A stretch of 64,000 nucleotides of DNA from Micromonospora sp. RHAY321 (GTDB lineage Bacteria; Actinomycetota; Actinomycetes; Mycobacteriales; Micromonosporaceae), in assembly GCF_023896955.1 (NCBI RefSeq), contig NZ_JAMHIW010000002.1, forward strand, positions 434,001 to 498,000. The letters run 5' to 3'. A program made the translations under genes and the position numbers. The notes below the pieces were generated by a model. That model searched no databases, was not told the DNA's origin, and worked only from the letters and a program-made list of their open reading frames with translations. Of the stretch, positions 43,442 to 52,318 are shown piece by piece. Position 1 is the first letter of the stretch; every line of letters begins with the position of its first letter.

Positions 43442-44877
43442 GCACCGAGAACGATCGACTGACGGCCGCGCAGCTGCGCACCCTGTTCCTGTTCGAGGCC
43501 CTCGACGACGGGCAGCTCGACTGGCTGGCCGAGCACGGCCGCGTCGAGCAGCGCGCCGGCGGCACCGTCGTGTACGCCGAGGGCGAGGACGCGACGTGCT
43601 TCTTCGTGCTGCTGCACGGCGCGGTGGCGTTGAGCCGGCAGGTACGCGGCGACGACGTCGAGATCAGCCGGACCGACCAGCGGGGGGTGTACGGCGGGGC
43701 CACCCAGGCGTACCTGGACGACCGTGTGGGGGAGACCTACCGCAACACCCTGCGGGCGCTGACCGACGCGGAGTTCTTCGTGCTGCCGGCGGAGGACTTC
43801 GCGCACGCCGTCCGGTCCTGGTTCCCGATGGCCATGCACCTGCTCGAAGGTCTGGTCATCGGCATGCGCAACAGCCAGACCATCGTCGGCGAACGGGAGC
43901 GGCTGCTGGCCCTCGGCTCGCTCTCGGCGGGCCTCACCCATGAGCTGAACAACCCGGCCGCGGCGGCGGTGCGGGCCACCTCGGTGCTGCGCGACCGGGT
44001 CGCCGGGATGCGGCACAAGCTCGCGATGATCGCCGACGGGCGGCTGGACGGCCGGGCGCTGCACGGGCTGGTCGAATTGCAGGAGGAGGCGGTGGCCCGG
44101 GTCGCCACCGCGCCGAAGCTGACCCCGATGGCCACCGCCGACGCCGAGGACACCCTCACCGACTGGCTGGAGGAGCACCAGGTCAGCGGTGCCTGGGACC
44201 TGGCGCCCATCCTGGTCGGTGGTGGACTCGACGACGCCTGGCTGGCCCGGGTGAAGGAGGCGGTCGGCCCGGCGGATCTGGAGGCGGCGGTGCGCTGGCT
44301 CACCTACACCGTCGACACCGAGCTGCTCATGCGCGAGATCGGCGACGCCGTGACCCGGATCTCGGGGCTGGTCGGCGCCGCCAAGCAGTACTCCCAGCTG
44401 GACCGCGCGCCGCACCAGGTGGTGGACGTGCACGACCTGCTCGACGCCACGCTGGTGATGTTCAAGGCGAAGATCCCCGCGCAGGTCAAGCTGGTCCGCG
44501 AGTACGACCGCAGCCTCCCGGCGGTCCCGGCGTACGCCGCCGAACTGAACCAGGTGTGGACCAACCTGATCGACAACGCGCTGGGCGCGATGGGCGAGGA
44601 GGGCGTGCTGACCGTCCGCACCGGGCGCGTCGGTGACCTGCTGGCGGTGGAGATCACCGACACCGGCCCCGGCATCCCGCCCGCGGTGCGTCCCCGCATC
44701 TTCGAGCCCTTCTTCACCACCAAGCCGGTGGGTGCGGGCACCGGGCTGGGCCTGGACATCTCGTACCGGATCGTGGTGCACAAGCACCACGGCGACATCC
44801 GGGTGGAGACCGAGCCCGGGCGGACCACCTTCCGGGTGCTGCTGCCGGTCACCGACGACCCGCCGCCGACTCCCTGA
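43438..44877 (+). CDS. Cyclic-nucleotide-domain sensor histidine kinase
   Basis: A 479-residue soluble kinase. Residues 12-135 form a cNMP-binding-like beta barrel ([16 protein letters not shown] and [20 protein letters not shown]). The H-box [17 protein letters not shown] carries His168. After a roughly 180-residue helical spacer the catalytic part has N box [12 protein letters not shown]1 [11 protein letters not shown] box FEPFFTTKP and G2 GAGTGLGL. No membrane segment is present, so it senses an internal signal. The GTG start overlaps the REC-reductase stop, so the reductase is almost certainly its phosphorylation partner. No output DNA-binding protein is nearby. Confidence 0.88.
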   Translation: MSTENDRLTAAQLRTLFLFEALDDGQLDWLAEHGRVEQRAGGTVVYAEGEDATCFFVLLHGAVALSRQVRGDDVEISRTDQRGVYGGATQAYLDDRVGETYRNTLRALTDAEFFVLPAEDFAHAVRSWFPMAMHLLEGLVIGMRNSQTIVGERERLLALGSLSAGLTHELNNPAAAAVRATSVLRDRVAGMRHKLAMIADGRLDGRALHGLVELQEEAVARVATAPKLTPMATADAEDTLTDWLEEHQVSGAWDLAPILVGGGLDDAWLARVKEAVGPADLEAAVRWLTYTVDTELLMREIGDAVTRISGLVGAAKQYSQLDRAPHQVVDVHDLLDATLVMFKAKIPAQVKLVREYDRSLPAVPAYAAELNQVWTNLIDNALGAMGEEGVLTVRTGRVGDLLAVEITDTGPGIPPAVRPRIFEPFFTTKPVGAGTGLGLDISYRIVVHKHHGDIRVETEPGRTTFRVLLPVTDDPPPTP

Positions 44878-44972
44878 CCCGCCCACTGGCGACGCGCCGA
44901 TTACCTAGAGACATCGACCGGTAGCGGCAAGTAGTCTCGGGCGGCATCCTGACCCCGTCCGGAGGAGGGTCC

Positions 44973-46925
44973 GTGGAGTCGATGGCCCGCCAGCGCACCG
45001 CTCCCGAGACCGACGACCAGCCCGGCGATCCGCCCGCCGGCACCATGCTGCCGGAGCTGGAGGACCGCGACTGGCTGCACCACGCGCAGGAGTTCGCCCA
45101 CACCAGCTTCCGGGCGGTGGCCCGCCGACTGCCCCGGCTGGTCCGGGAGGCCGTCGGGCTGGCCTGGGCCACCAACCGCCGGGACACCGTCGCCTCCATC
45201 GGGCTGAACATCGCCGCCGGGGTGATGACCACGTTCGGCCTGCTCGCCACGACCAGCGTGCTGCGCGAGCTGTTCGCCGCCGGCCCCACCCCGGACCGGG
45301 TCCGCTCGGCCCTGCCGGCGCTGATCGTGGCCGCGACGGCGGTGTCGGCGCGTGGCGGCCTCACCATCGCGGCCGGCTGGGCGCAGGCCCGACTGACTCC
45401 GCAGATCAACTATCAGGTGGAGCTGCGGCTGTTCGAGGCCACCACGGCGGTGGACCTGGCGGCGTTCGACGACGCCGGCTTCGCCGAGGAGATGGACCGG
45501 GCGCGGGACCGGGGGATGGCGGAGGCGGCGTACATCGTCGACCACACCGTCAACCTGGTCACCGGCGTGGTGGGGATGCTCGCCACCGCCGTGGCGGTCA
45601 CCGTCATCCAACCGCTGCTGCTGCCCTGCCTGCTGCTCGCGGCGATACCCCAGGCGATCACGGCGGTGCGGATGGCCCGCCGGGAGTACCTGGCGATGCT
45701 CGCCCGCATCACCCGGCGGCGTCGGATGTGGATGCTCGCCCACCTGATGGCCAACCGGCGCACCGCCGCCGAGGTGCGCGCCTACCAGATGCGCGACTTC
45801 CTGCTGGCCGAGTACCGCGGGGTGATGGCCGTCGAGACCCGCGCCCAGTTGCGTCTGGTCCGCTCGCAGACCGGCACCCGCGTCGTGGGCGCCACGGTGG
45901 CCGGGGTGGCCACCTTCGGGGTGTACGCGGTCCTCGGCGGCCTACTGCTGAACGGGATGGTCGCCCTCGCCGCCGCGGCCACCGCCCTGCTCGCCCTGCA
46001 GTCCGCGCGGACCAGCCTGGGCGTCGCGGTCATCGCCACCAACTCGCTGTACGAGGACGCCCTCTACTACCAGGACTACCGGGACTTCCTCGAACGCGCC
46101 CGGAGCCGGGTGGCGCTCGGCGGCGACCAGGTCGTCGAGGGTGTCGACGCGATCGAGGTGGACGAGGTCAGCCTGCGTTACCCGGACACCGACGCGCCGG
46201 CGGTGGACCGGGTCAGCCTGACCGTCCGTCGGGGCGAGGTGATCGCGTTGGTCGGCGAGAACGGCTCCGGCAAGACCACGCTGGCCAAGCTCATCGCCGG
46301 GCTCTACCGGCCGACCGGCGGGGTGATCCGCTGGGACGGTGTGGACGCCACCGAGCTGGACCCCCGCGCCCTCGGCGCGCAGGTCGCCGTGATGACACAG
46401 GAGTGGTGGAAGTTTCCGTTCACCGCCGGGCAGAACATCCGCGTCGGCCGGCACGACCGCCCGCCGGAGCGACCCGGGCCGAGCGTGCAGGAGGCCGCCG
46501 GGGCCGCCGCCGCCCACGACATGATCGTCGGCCTGCCGCACGGCTACGACACCCTGCTGGACCGGGAGTTCAAGGACGGCCACGAGCTGTCCGGCGGGCA
46601 GTGGCAGCGCCTCGTCGCCGCCCGCGGCCTCTACCGCGACGCCGCCCTGCTGATCTGCGACGAGCCCTCAGCCGCCCTGGACGCCCGCGCCGAGCACGCG
46701 CTGTTCCAGCACCTGCGTCGCCGGCCCGACCGGGCGGTCGTCCTGATCACCCACCGGCTGGCCAACGTCCGGCACGCCGACCGGATCTTCGTCATGGAAC
46801 GGGGTCGGCTCGTCCAGCACGGCAGCCACGACGAGTTGATGGCGGCCGGTGGCCTCTACCGGGAGTTGTTCGAACTCCAGGCCGCCGGCTATCTCGCCGG
46901 CACCGACGACGCCCTGCCCCGCTGA
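44973..46925 (+). CDS. ABC transporter, fused membrane and ATPase domains (exporter type)
   Basis: A 650-residue half-transporter. Residues 60-390 hold about six membrane segments. The ATPase domain (400-640) has Walker A GENGSGKTT, signature LSGGQWQR, Walker B LLICDEPSAALD and H-loop ITHRLANVRHAD. It resembles lipid/peptide/drug exporters of the MsbA/lantibiotic type. It would work as a homodimer, because no second half-transporter is near. The GTG start has GGAGGA at 44961-44966. The 95-base gap to the kinase gene suggests a separate unit. The substrate is unknown. Confidence 0.85.
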   Translation: MESMARQRTAPETDDQPGDPPAGTMLPELEDRDWLHHAQEFAHTSFRAVARRLPRLVREAVGLAWATNRRDTVASIGLNIAAGVMTTFGLLATTSVLRELFAAGPTPDRVRSALPALIVAATAVSARGGLTIAAGWAQARLTPQINYQVELRLFEATTAVDLAAFDDAGFAEEMDRARDRGMAEAAYIVDHTVNLVTGVVGMLATAVAVTVIQPLLLPCLLLAAIPQAITAVRMARREYLAMLARITRRRRMWMLAHLMANRRTAAEVRAYQMRDFLLAEYRGVMAVETRAQLRLVRSQTGTRVVGATVAGVATFGVYAVLGGLLLNGMVALAAAATALLALQSARTSLGVAVIATNSLYEDALYYQDYRDFLERARSRVALGGDQVVEGVDAIEVDEVSLRYPDTDAPAVDRVSLTVRRGEVIALVGENGSGKTTLAKLIAGLYRPTGGVIRWDGVDATELDPRALGAQVAVMTQEWWKFPFTAGQNIRVGRHDRPPERPGPSVQEAAGAAAAHDMIVGLPHGYDTLLDREFKDGHELSGGQWQRLVAARGLYRDAALLICDEPSAALDARAEHALFQHLRRRPDRAVVLITHRLANVRHADRIFVMERGRLVQHGSHDELMAAGGLYRELFELQAAGYLAGTDDALPR

Positions 46926-46951
46926 CCCCTGCGCGACGCGGCACGGTGCGG

Positions 46952-47467
46952 TCAGGCGTGGTGCTCGCGGGTGAGGAAGTCGGCGAGTACCCGGGTGTGG
47001 GTCGAGAAGGCCAGCTCGACCGGGTCGGTGAGCACCAGCCACTCGGTGGCCTCCTCGGTCGGCGCCGACGGTGGCAGGTCCTCGACCGGCCGCTCGGGCA
47101 GCACCCCGAAGACCATCATCGTGCCGCCCGCCGGGGCGCCGTGCACCGCGAACAGCCGGGCGTCCTCGGCGGCCGCGATGAGCCCGGTCTCCTCCCGTAG
47201 CTCACGGACCAGCGCGTCGGACCACTCCTCGCCGTACTCGATGAAGCCGCCGGGCAGCGCGAGCAGCCCGCGGGCGGGCTCGATGTCCCGGCGGACCACC
47301 ACCACGCCCAGGCCCTCGGCGGTGCGGACCGGCAGCACCGCCACCGCGACGGGCAGCGGATTACGCCAGACCGTCTGGCCGCAGGCCGCGCAGACCCGCG
47401 GCCACACGGCGTGCGCCGGGTAGGCGGTGCCGCAGTACGAGCAGTGTGAGTACGCCCCACCGTTCAT
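46952..47467 (-). CDS. Nudix hydrolase with N-terminal zinc ribbon
   Basis: A 171-residue hydrolase. The N-terminal CSYCG and CAACG pairs make a four-Cys zinc ribbon as in NADH pyrophosphatase-like and ADP-ribose Nudix enzymes. The Nudix box runs from GGFIEYGEEW to RELREETGL with all catalytic Glu residues. It cleaves a nucleoside diphosphate linked to another moiety in the cytoplasm; the exact substrate is unknown. ATG 47467 has TAAGGT 8 bases upstream (47476-47481) and no ribosome-binding site, so it may be leaderless. Confidence 0.88.
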   Translation of the reverse strand: MNGGAYSHCSYCGTAYPAHAVWPRVCAACGQTVWRNPLPVAVAVLPVRTAEGLGVVVVRRDIEPARGLLALPGGFIEYGEEWSDALVRELREETGLIAAAEDARLFAVHGAPAGGTMMVFGVLPERPVEDLPPSAPTEEATEWLVLTDPVELAFSTHTRVLADFLTREHHA

Positions 47468-47533
47468 GCCGCAGCACCTTACCGCCGATCCGGGGAGGAG
47501 CGCTCGGAGATCATCCGGCAGCGATTCGCCCCG

Positions 47534-47570
47534 GCTCGACGCGGCGGGCTCGACGCGGCGGGCCCGACGG
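47534..47570. repeat. Tandem 14-bp direct repeat
   Basis: GCTCGACGCGGCGG occurs twice in succession (47534-47547 and 47548-47561), followed by a partial third copy (GCCCGACGG, 47562-47570). It lies in the gap between the Nudix and SRPBCC genes. Confidence 0.8.
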
Positions 47571-47576
47571 GGAGGG

Positions 47577-48218
47577 TCAGGCGGCCGGGGTGCCGGTGTA
47601 GAAGGCGGTGGTGCGCTCCGCGGCGGCCTTCGCCTCGTCGGCGTCGGTGCCGGCGGCGATGCTCGCCTCGCCCCACAGGTGGCTGCTGCGCTCCATGAAC
47701 CGACGCCCCTCGTCGGAGGCGCTCCACTCGGCGCTCTGCTCCGGCGACACGCCACTGCCGTCGGCGGCCAGGTGCGAGGCGAGACCGAGCAGGCCCAGGT
47801 CCCATCCGACGCCGACGGCGCCCGGCCCGAACTGGGCCCACCGGTCCTGGTCGACGTGCGCGATGTGGTCCAGCTCGAAGCGGGTCCGCTCGCTGTCGAC
47901 GGGGGTGAGTCGCACCTCGATCCAGCTCACCTCGCCGCCGTACTCCCAGGTGGCGGTGAAGCGGTGCGGCGGGTCGCAGCTCTCGATGGTGCCGCCGGCG
48001 TTGCCCTCGAGCTGGTACCGGCCGTGCAGCCGCAGGTCGCCGGAGACCGGCAGGAACCAGCGCGGGATGCGCTCGGCGGTGGTGCAGGCATCCCAGAGAT
48101 CCTCGACCGTCGCGTGGTACGTCTGGCTGAGGGTGGTCACCCGGGCCTCGCCGGCCTCCAGCGTGCGGCTGCCGACGTGGCGCTGGACGGCGTTGATCTG
48201 CTCGGTCGCGTCGATCAT
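47577..48218 (-). CDS. SRPBCC-domain (AHSA1-like) protein
   Basis: A 213-residue protein with a Bet v 1/START-like fold of the activator-of-Hsp90 (AHSA1) type. It has LSQTYHATVEDLWDACTTAERIPRWF, GRYQLEGNAGGTIESC and FTATWEYGGEVSWIEVRLTP, which line a hydrophobic cavity. Bacterial members usually bind a small hydrophobic ligand. It lies directly downstream of the ArsR gene (5 bases), a common pair in which the ArsR protein controls the SRPBCC gene. The ligand is not known. Confidence 0.85.
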   Translation of the reverse strand: MIDATEQINAVQRHVGSRTLEAGEARVTTLSQTYHATVEDLWDACTTAERIPRWFLPVSGDLRLHGRYQLEGNAGGTIESCDPPHRFTATWEYGGEVSWIEVRLTPVDSERTRFELDHIAHVDQDRWAQFGPGAVGVGWDLGLLGLASHLAADGSGVSPEQSAEWSASDEGRRFMERSSHLWGEASIAAGTDADEAKAAAERTTAFYTGTPAA

Positions 48219-48223
48219 CGTTC

Positions 48224-48583
48224 TTACCTCTCCTCGGGTGGGTCGGCGGGCCCGCGCAGCCGACGCTCGCGTCGGCCCCGGGCCAGCTCGGTGGCGAGTG
48301 CCGCCAGGGGCGGGGTCCAGAACCGGCGGAAGTGCTCCAGCCAGCCGTCGACCTCGCGCAGCGGGCGCGGGTCGACCGCGTAGAGCCGCCGGGCGCCCTC
48401 GGGCCGCACGGTGGCGAAGCCGTTGTCCCGCAGCACCTTCAGGTGCTGGGACACGGCGGGCTGGGAGATGCCGAACTCGTCGCTGATCACCGCGCTGACC
48501 GCGCCGGCGGTCTGCTCGCCGTCGGCGAGCAGCTCCAGGATGCGGCGCCGGACCGGATCGCCCAGCACGTCGAAGGCGTGCAC
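48224..48583 (-). CDS. ArsR-family HTH regulator
   Basis: A 119-residue winged-helix protein: VLGDPVRRRILELLADGEQTAG, then recognition helix ISQPAVSQHLKVLRDNGF and wing VRPEGARRLYAV. No Cys metal-binding motif is present, so it belongs to the non-metal branch paired with SRPBCC proteins. The GTG start has TATAAA 6 bases upstream and a long AT-rich palindrome (48598-48626) behind it. It probably represses its own two-gene operon. Confidence 0.9.
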   Translation of the reverse strand: MHAFDVLGDPVRRRILELLADGEQTAGAVSAVISDEFGISQPAVSQHLKVLRDNGFATVRPEGARRLYAVDPRPLREVDGWLEHFRRFWTPPLAALATELARGRRERRLRGPADPPEER

Positions 48584-48597
48584 GACGCCTTTATATC

Positions 48598-48626
48598 ATC
48601 AGCGGCTTATTTAAGCCAAAGCTGAT
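48598..48626. promoter_or_regulatory. Nested palindrome, probable ArsR operator
   Basis: Inner GGCTTA-TT-TAAGCC (48604-48617) is flanked by ATCAGC (48598-48603) and GCTGAT (48621-48626). It overlaps the stop codon of the molybdopterin subunit gene and lies 15-43 bases before the arsR start. Confidence 0.65.
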
Positions 48627-50710
48627 AGGCCGAGCAGCTTGTCCAGCCGGATCGGCAGCTCGCGTATCCGTACGCCGGTGGCGTGGTGCACGGCGTTGGC
48701 GATCGCCGCGGCGGCGCCCACGATGCCGATCTCACCGATCCCCTTCACGCCGGCCGGGTTCAGCTCGGCGTCCTGCTCGTCGATCCAGTGCGCCTCGATC
48801 CGCTCCACGTCGGCGCAGCCGGTGATGTGGTACGTGGCCAGGTCGTGGTTGACCCAGTCGCCGTACCGCTCGTCGAGGACACCCTCCTCGTGCAGGGCCA
48901 TCGAGATCCCCATCGTCATGCCGCCGATGAGCTGGCTGCGCGCGGTCGTCGGGTTGACCACCCGCCCGGCGGCGAACACCCCGAGCATCCGGTTCACCCG
49001 CACCTCACCGGTGTCCACGTCCACGCGGACCTCGACGAACTGCGCCCCGTACGCGTACCGGGGCAGCATGGGCTGCCCGCCCACCTCCTCCTCGGTGCTA
49101 ACCTCGGCGGTCACCTCACCGTCCGCCGGCACGCCGTCGGGGGCGTTCCGCAGCTTCTCGCGCAGCGCCTCACACGCCCGGACCACCGCCCAGCTCCAGC
49201 TGGAGGTGCCCATCGAGCCACCGGCCACCGGGGCCACCGGTAGGTCGCTGTCACCGATGCGAATCTCCACCCGCTCTGGCGGCACCCCGAGCGCGTCGGC
49301 GGCCACCTGCCACATCGCCGTCCGGGCGCCGGTGCCGATGTCGGTGGCGTTGATCCGCACCAGGAAGCCGCCGTCGGCCCGGGCGGTGGCCGCCGCCGAC
49401 GACGGCCTGGCCCGGGCCGGGTAGCTCGACCCGGCCACCCCCGTGCCGATCAGCCAGCGCCCATCGCGCCGGGCCCTGGGCGTGGGGTCCCGGTCGGCCC
49501 AGCCGAACCGGCGCGCGCCCTCGCGCAGACAGGCCACCAGGTTGCGGCTGGTGAACGGCTGCCCCTGGTCGGGGTCGACCTCCGCGTCGTTGCGGACGCG
49601 CAGCTCCACCGGGTCCATGCCGACGGCGGTGGCCAGCTCGTCCATCGCCGACTCCAGGGCGTACGCGCCGGGGCACTCGCCCGGCGCGCGCATCCAGAAC
49701 GGCGTGGGCACGTCGAGGCGGACCAGCCGGTGGGTGGTGCGCCGGTGCGGTGCGGCGTACATGCTGCGCGTGTAGACGGCGGTCTGCTCGGCGAACTCGT
49801 GGAGGGTCGAGGTCTGGCTGATCGCGTCGTGGCAGATCGCGGTGAGCCGGCCGTCGGTGTCGGCCGCGAGCCGGACCCGCTGGATGGTGGGCGTGCGGTA
49901 GCCGATCGGCCCGAACAGCTGCTGCCGGGTCAGCGCCAGCCGGACCGGCCGGTCCACCTGCCGGGCCGCCAGCGCGGCCAGCACGACGGCGGCCTTGGCG
50001 TACCCCTTGCTGCCGAAGCCGCCGCCGACATGCTCGGCGATGACCCGGACCGACTCCGAGGGCAGCTCGAACAGGTCGGCCAGGGTGGCCTGCACCGACG
50101 AGGCGCCCTGGTTGGAGTCGTGCACCAGCAGCCGCCCGTCCCGCCACTGCGCGGTGGTGGCGTGCGGCTCCATCGGGTTGTTGTGGTACGCCGGTGTCCG
50201 GTACGTGGCGTCCATCCGTACCGGGGCGGCCGCGTACCCGGCGTCGAAGTCGCCCTCGGCGGTGTCCGTCGGGTAGCTGGGGTTGACGTGGTCCGGCCGG
50301 TACAGGCCGGGATGATCGGAGGTGAGCACGGTGCTGTGCGGCCCCGCGTCGTAGTCGATCCCGACCAGCCGGGCGCCCTCCCGGGCGGCCTCCAGGCTGG
50401 TGGCCACGACCACCGCGACGAACTGTCCCCGGTAGTGCACCACGGGCTCCTGCAACAGCCAGAGTTCCCGGTCCGACCCGGGCGCCAGCCGTGCCGCGTT
50501 GCCGTGGTGCACCACGGCCAGCACGCCGGGCAGCGCGAGCGCCGGCGCGGCGTCGACCCGGGTGATCCGGCCGCGGACCACCGCCGCCGGCACCGCCCAG
50601 CCGTAGCTGACGTCGTCCACCGGGTACTCCACCGCGTACCGGGCCGCGCCGGTGACCTTCTCCCGTCCCTCCAACCGGGGGTAGGCCCGGCCGACAGCAC
50701 CGGCGCTCAC
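48611..50710 (-). CDS. Molybdenum hydroxylase large subunit (PaoC/YagR-like, xanthine dehydrogenase family)
   Basis: A 699-residue molybdopterin-binding subunit. It starts with a small YPRLEGREKVTGAARY domain, followed by the cofactor-binding domains with EHVGGGFGSKGYAKA, APGECPGAYALESAMDE and, near the end, GVKGIGEIGIVGAAAAIANAV holding the catalytic Glu. It oxidises aldehydes or N-heterocycles at the molybdenum centre. The length and the accompanying subunits fit the periplasmic aldehyde oxidase PaoABC type, but no Tat signal is visible on the small subunit, so it is probably cytoplasmic. The start overlaps the FAD subunit stop. Confidence 0.9.
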   Translation of the reverse strand: MSAGAVGRAYPRLEGREKVTGAARYAVEYPVDDVSYGWAVPAAVVRGRITRVDAAPALALPGVLAVVHHGNAARLAPGSDRELWLLQEPVVHYRGQFVAVVVATSLEAAREGARLVGIDYDAGPHSTVLTSDHPGLYRPDHVNPSYPTDTAEGDFDAGYAAAPVRMDATYRTPAYHNNPMEPHATTAQWRDGRLLVHDSNQGASSVQATLADLFELPSESVRVIAEHVGGGFGSKGYAKAAVVLAALAARQVDRPVRLALTRQQLFGPIGYRTPTIQRVRLAADTDGRLTAICHDAISQTSTLHEFAEQTAVYTRSMYAAPHRRTTHRLVRLDVPTPFWMRAPGECPGAYALESAMDELATAVGMDPVELRVRNDAEVDPDQGQPFTSRNLVACLREGARRFGWADRDPTPRARRDGRWLIGTGVAGSSYPARARPSSAAATARADGGFLVRINATDIGTGARTAMWQVAADALGVPPERVEIRIGDSDLPVAPVAGGSMGTSSWSWAVVRACEALREKLRNAPDGVPADGEVTAEVSTEEEVGGQPMLPRYAYGAQFVEVRVDVDTGEVRVNRMLGVFAAGRVVNPTTARSQLIGGMTMGISMALHEEGVLDERYGDWVNHDLATYHITGCADVERIEAHWIDEQDAELNPAGVKGIGEIGIVGAAAAIANAVHHATGVRIRELPIRLDKLLGLSALA

Positions 50711-51699
50711 GACGGCGTCCCCTCGGCCAGTTCGGTGAGCGCCCGCACCGTGATGGCCCGGGTCAGCGGCAGCTTGAAGCCGTTGTGCCGCAACGGGCGT
50801 GCCTCGGCCAGCTCGGCGTCGGCGGCCCGGGCCGCCAGCTCCGGGCTGAACGGCCGGCCCCGCAGCTCATCCTCGGCCCGGTAGGCCCGCCACGGCCGGT
50901 GCGCCACCGCCCCGTACGCCAGGCGGACGTCGCGGACGACGTCGCCGTCGAGGTCCAGGACGGCGGCCACCGAGCCGACGGCGAAGGCGAACGAGGCCCG
51001 GTCCCGCACCTTGAGGTACGTCGAGCGGCGGGCGGCCGGTAGCGCCGGCAGTCGCACGGCGGTGATCAGCGCGCCCCGCGCCAGGGTGGTCTCCCGCTCC
51101 GGATGCTCGCCGGGCGAGCGGTGCAGGGCGGCGAGGGGCACGTCCCGGGCGCCGCCGGCCTCGTGCACCTCCACCACCGCGTCGAGTGCGGCCAGCGCGA
51201 CGGCGAGGTCCGAGGGGTGGGTGGCCACGCACTGCTCGGACCAGTCCAGTACGGCCAGGTCCCGGTTCTGCCCGTGCCGGGCGGCGCAACCGCTGCCCGG
51301 TTCACGCTTGTTGCATGCCTTGCCGGTGTCCTGGAAGTAGACGCAGCGGGTGCGTTGCAGCAGGTTGCCGCCGGTGGTGGCCACGTTGCGCAGCTGTCCG
51401 GAGGCGGCGGCGAGCAGGGCGCGCGCCAGCACCGGGTAGTCGCGGCGGACCACCGGGTGGGCGGCGAGGTCGCTGTTGGGGACCGTCGCGCCGATCCGCA
51501 GCCCGCCGTCGGGCAGCTCCGCGACGGCGTCCAGCGGCAGCCGGGTCACGTCCACCAGCAGGTCGGGGCGCTGCACCCCGAGCTTCATCAGGTCCACCAG
51601 GTTCGTCCCGCCGGCCAGGTACGCCGCCTGCGGCTCGGCGGCCAGCACGGCGACGGCCTCGGCCACGTCGGCCGGGCGGTGGTAGCGGAAAGGCCTCAC
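50707..51699 (-). CDS. Molybdenum hydroxylase FAD-binding subunit (PaoB/YagS-like)
   Basis: A 330-residue subunit: AAYLAGGTNLVDLMKLG (FAD-binding), LRNVATTGGNLLQRTRC and then a Cys-rich insert TRCVYFQDTGKACNKREPG with following Cys. In PaoB a matching insert binds an extra [4Fe-4S] cluster. It passes electrons from the 2Fe-2S subunit through FAD to the acceptor. GTG 51699 overlaps the stop of the iron-sulfur subunit and the stop overlaps the large-subunit start, so the three are co-translated. Confidence 0.9.
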   Translation of the reverse strand: MRPFRYHRPADVAEAVAVLAAEPQAAYLAGGTNLVDLMKLGVQRPDLLVDVTRLPLDAVAELPDGGLRIGATVPNSDLAAHPVVRRDYPVLARALLAAASGQLRNVATTGGNLLQRTRCVYFQDTGKACNKREPGSGCAARHGQNRDLAVLDWSEQCVATHPSDLAVALAALDAVVEVHEAGGARDVPLAALHRSPGEHPERETTLARGALITAVRLPALPAARRSTYLKVRDRASFAFAVGSVAAVLDLDGDVVRDVRLAYGAVAHRPWRAYRAEDELRGRPFSPELAARAADAELAEARPLRHNGFKLPLTRAITVRALTELAEGTPS

Positions 51700-52247
51700 G
51701 TCGTCGCCGCCGTCTCGCGTACGGCCGCGACGATGTGCGGGTACGCGGCGCACCGGCACAGGTTGCCCGCCATCCGCTCGCGGATCTCCGCGTCGGTCAG
51801 CTCGGCCGGGGTGGTGAGGTCGTCGGTGACCGCACTGGGCCAGCCTCTGGCGACCTCGTCGAGCATGCCTCGGGCGGAGCAGAGCTGGCCGGGGGTGCAG
51901 TAGCCGCACTGGAACGCGTCGTGCGCGACGAAGGCGGCCTGGAGGGGTGACAGCTCGTCCGGCCCGGCCAGCCCCTCCACGGTGAGCACGGACCGGCCGT
52001 CCAGGGTGACCGCGAAGACCAGGCAGCTCTTCACCCGGCGGCCGTCCAGCAGCACGGTGCAGGAGCCGCACTGGCCGTGGTCGCAGCCCTTCTTCGCCCC
52101 GATCAGGCCGAGCCGTTCGCGCAGCGTGTCGAGCAGCGTGGTGCGGTTGTCCAGGGTCAGCTCCCGGTGTGTGCCGTTGACCTCGAACGACACCCGGGAC
52201 GAGTGCCGCTCGTCGGTGGTCGTCTCGCTCTCCGGTCTGTCCTGCAC
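51696..52247 (-). CDS. Molybdenum hydroxylase 2Fe-2S subunit (PaoA/YagT-like)
   Basis: A 183-residue subunit with plant-type cluster motif GCDHGQCGSCTV and the second cluster QCGYCTPG plus NLCRCAAYP. It is the electron carrier next to the molybdenum centre. A charged 15-residue N-terminus replaces the Tat signal of E. coli PaoA. The GTG start at 52247 has TACTCT 6 bases upstream and no ribosome-binding site, a leaderless pattern, so the operon promoter lies in the short gap shared with the divergent nucleotidyltransferase. Confidence 0.92.
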   Translation of the reverse strand: MQDRPESETTTDERHSSRVSFEVNGTHRELTLDNRTTLLDTLRERLGLIGAKKGCDHGQCGSCTVLLDGRRVKSCLVFAVTLDGRSVLTVEGLAGPDELSPLQAAFVAHDAFQCGYCTPGQLCSARGMLDEVARGWPSAVTDDLTTPAELTDAEIRERMAGNLCRCAAYPHIVAAVRETAATT

Positions 52248-52318
52248 TGGCCCAGAGTAGCTTTACCGGTACAAATACGGGCGAATAACCCATGGAGCTT
52301 CGCGCGGGAGGGGACGTC

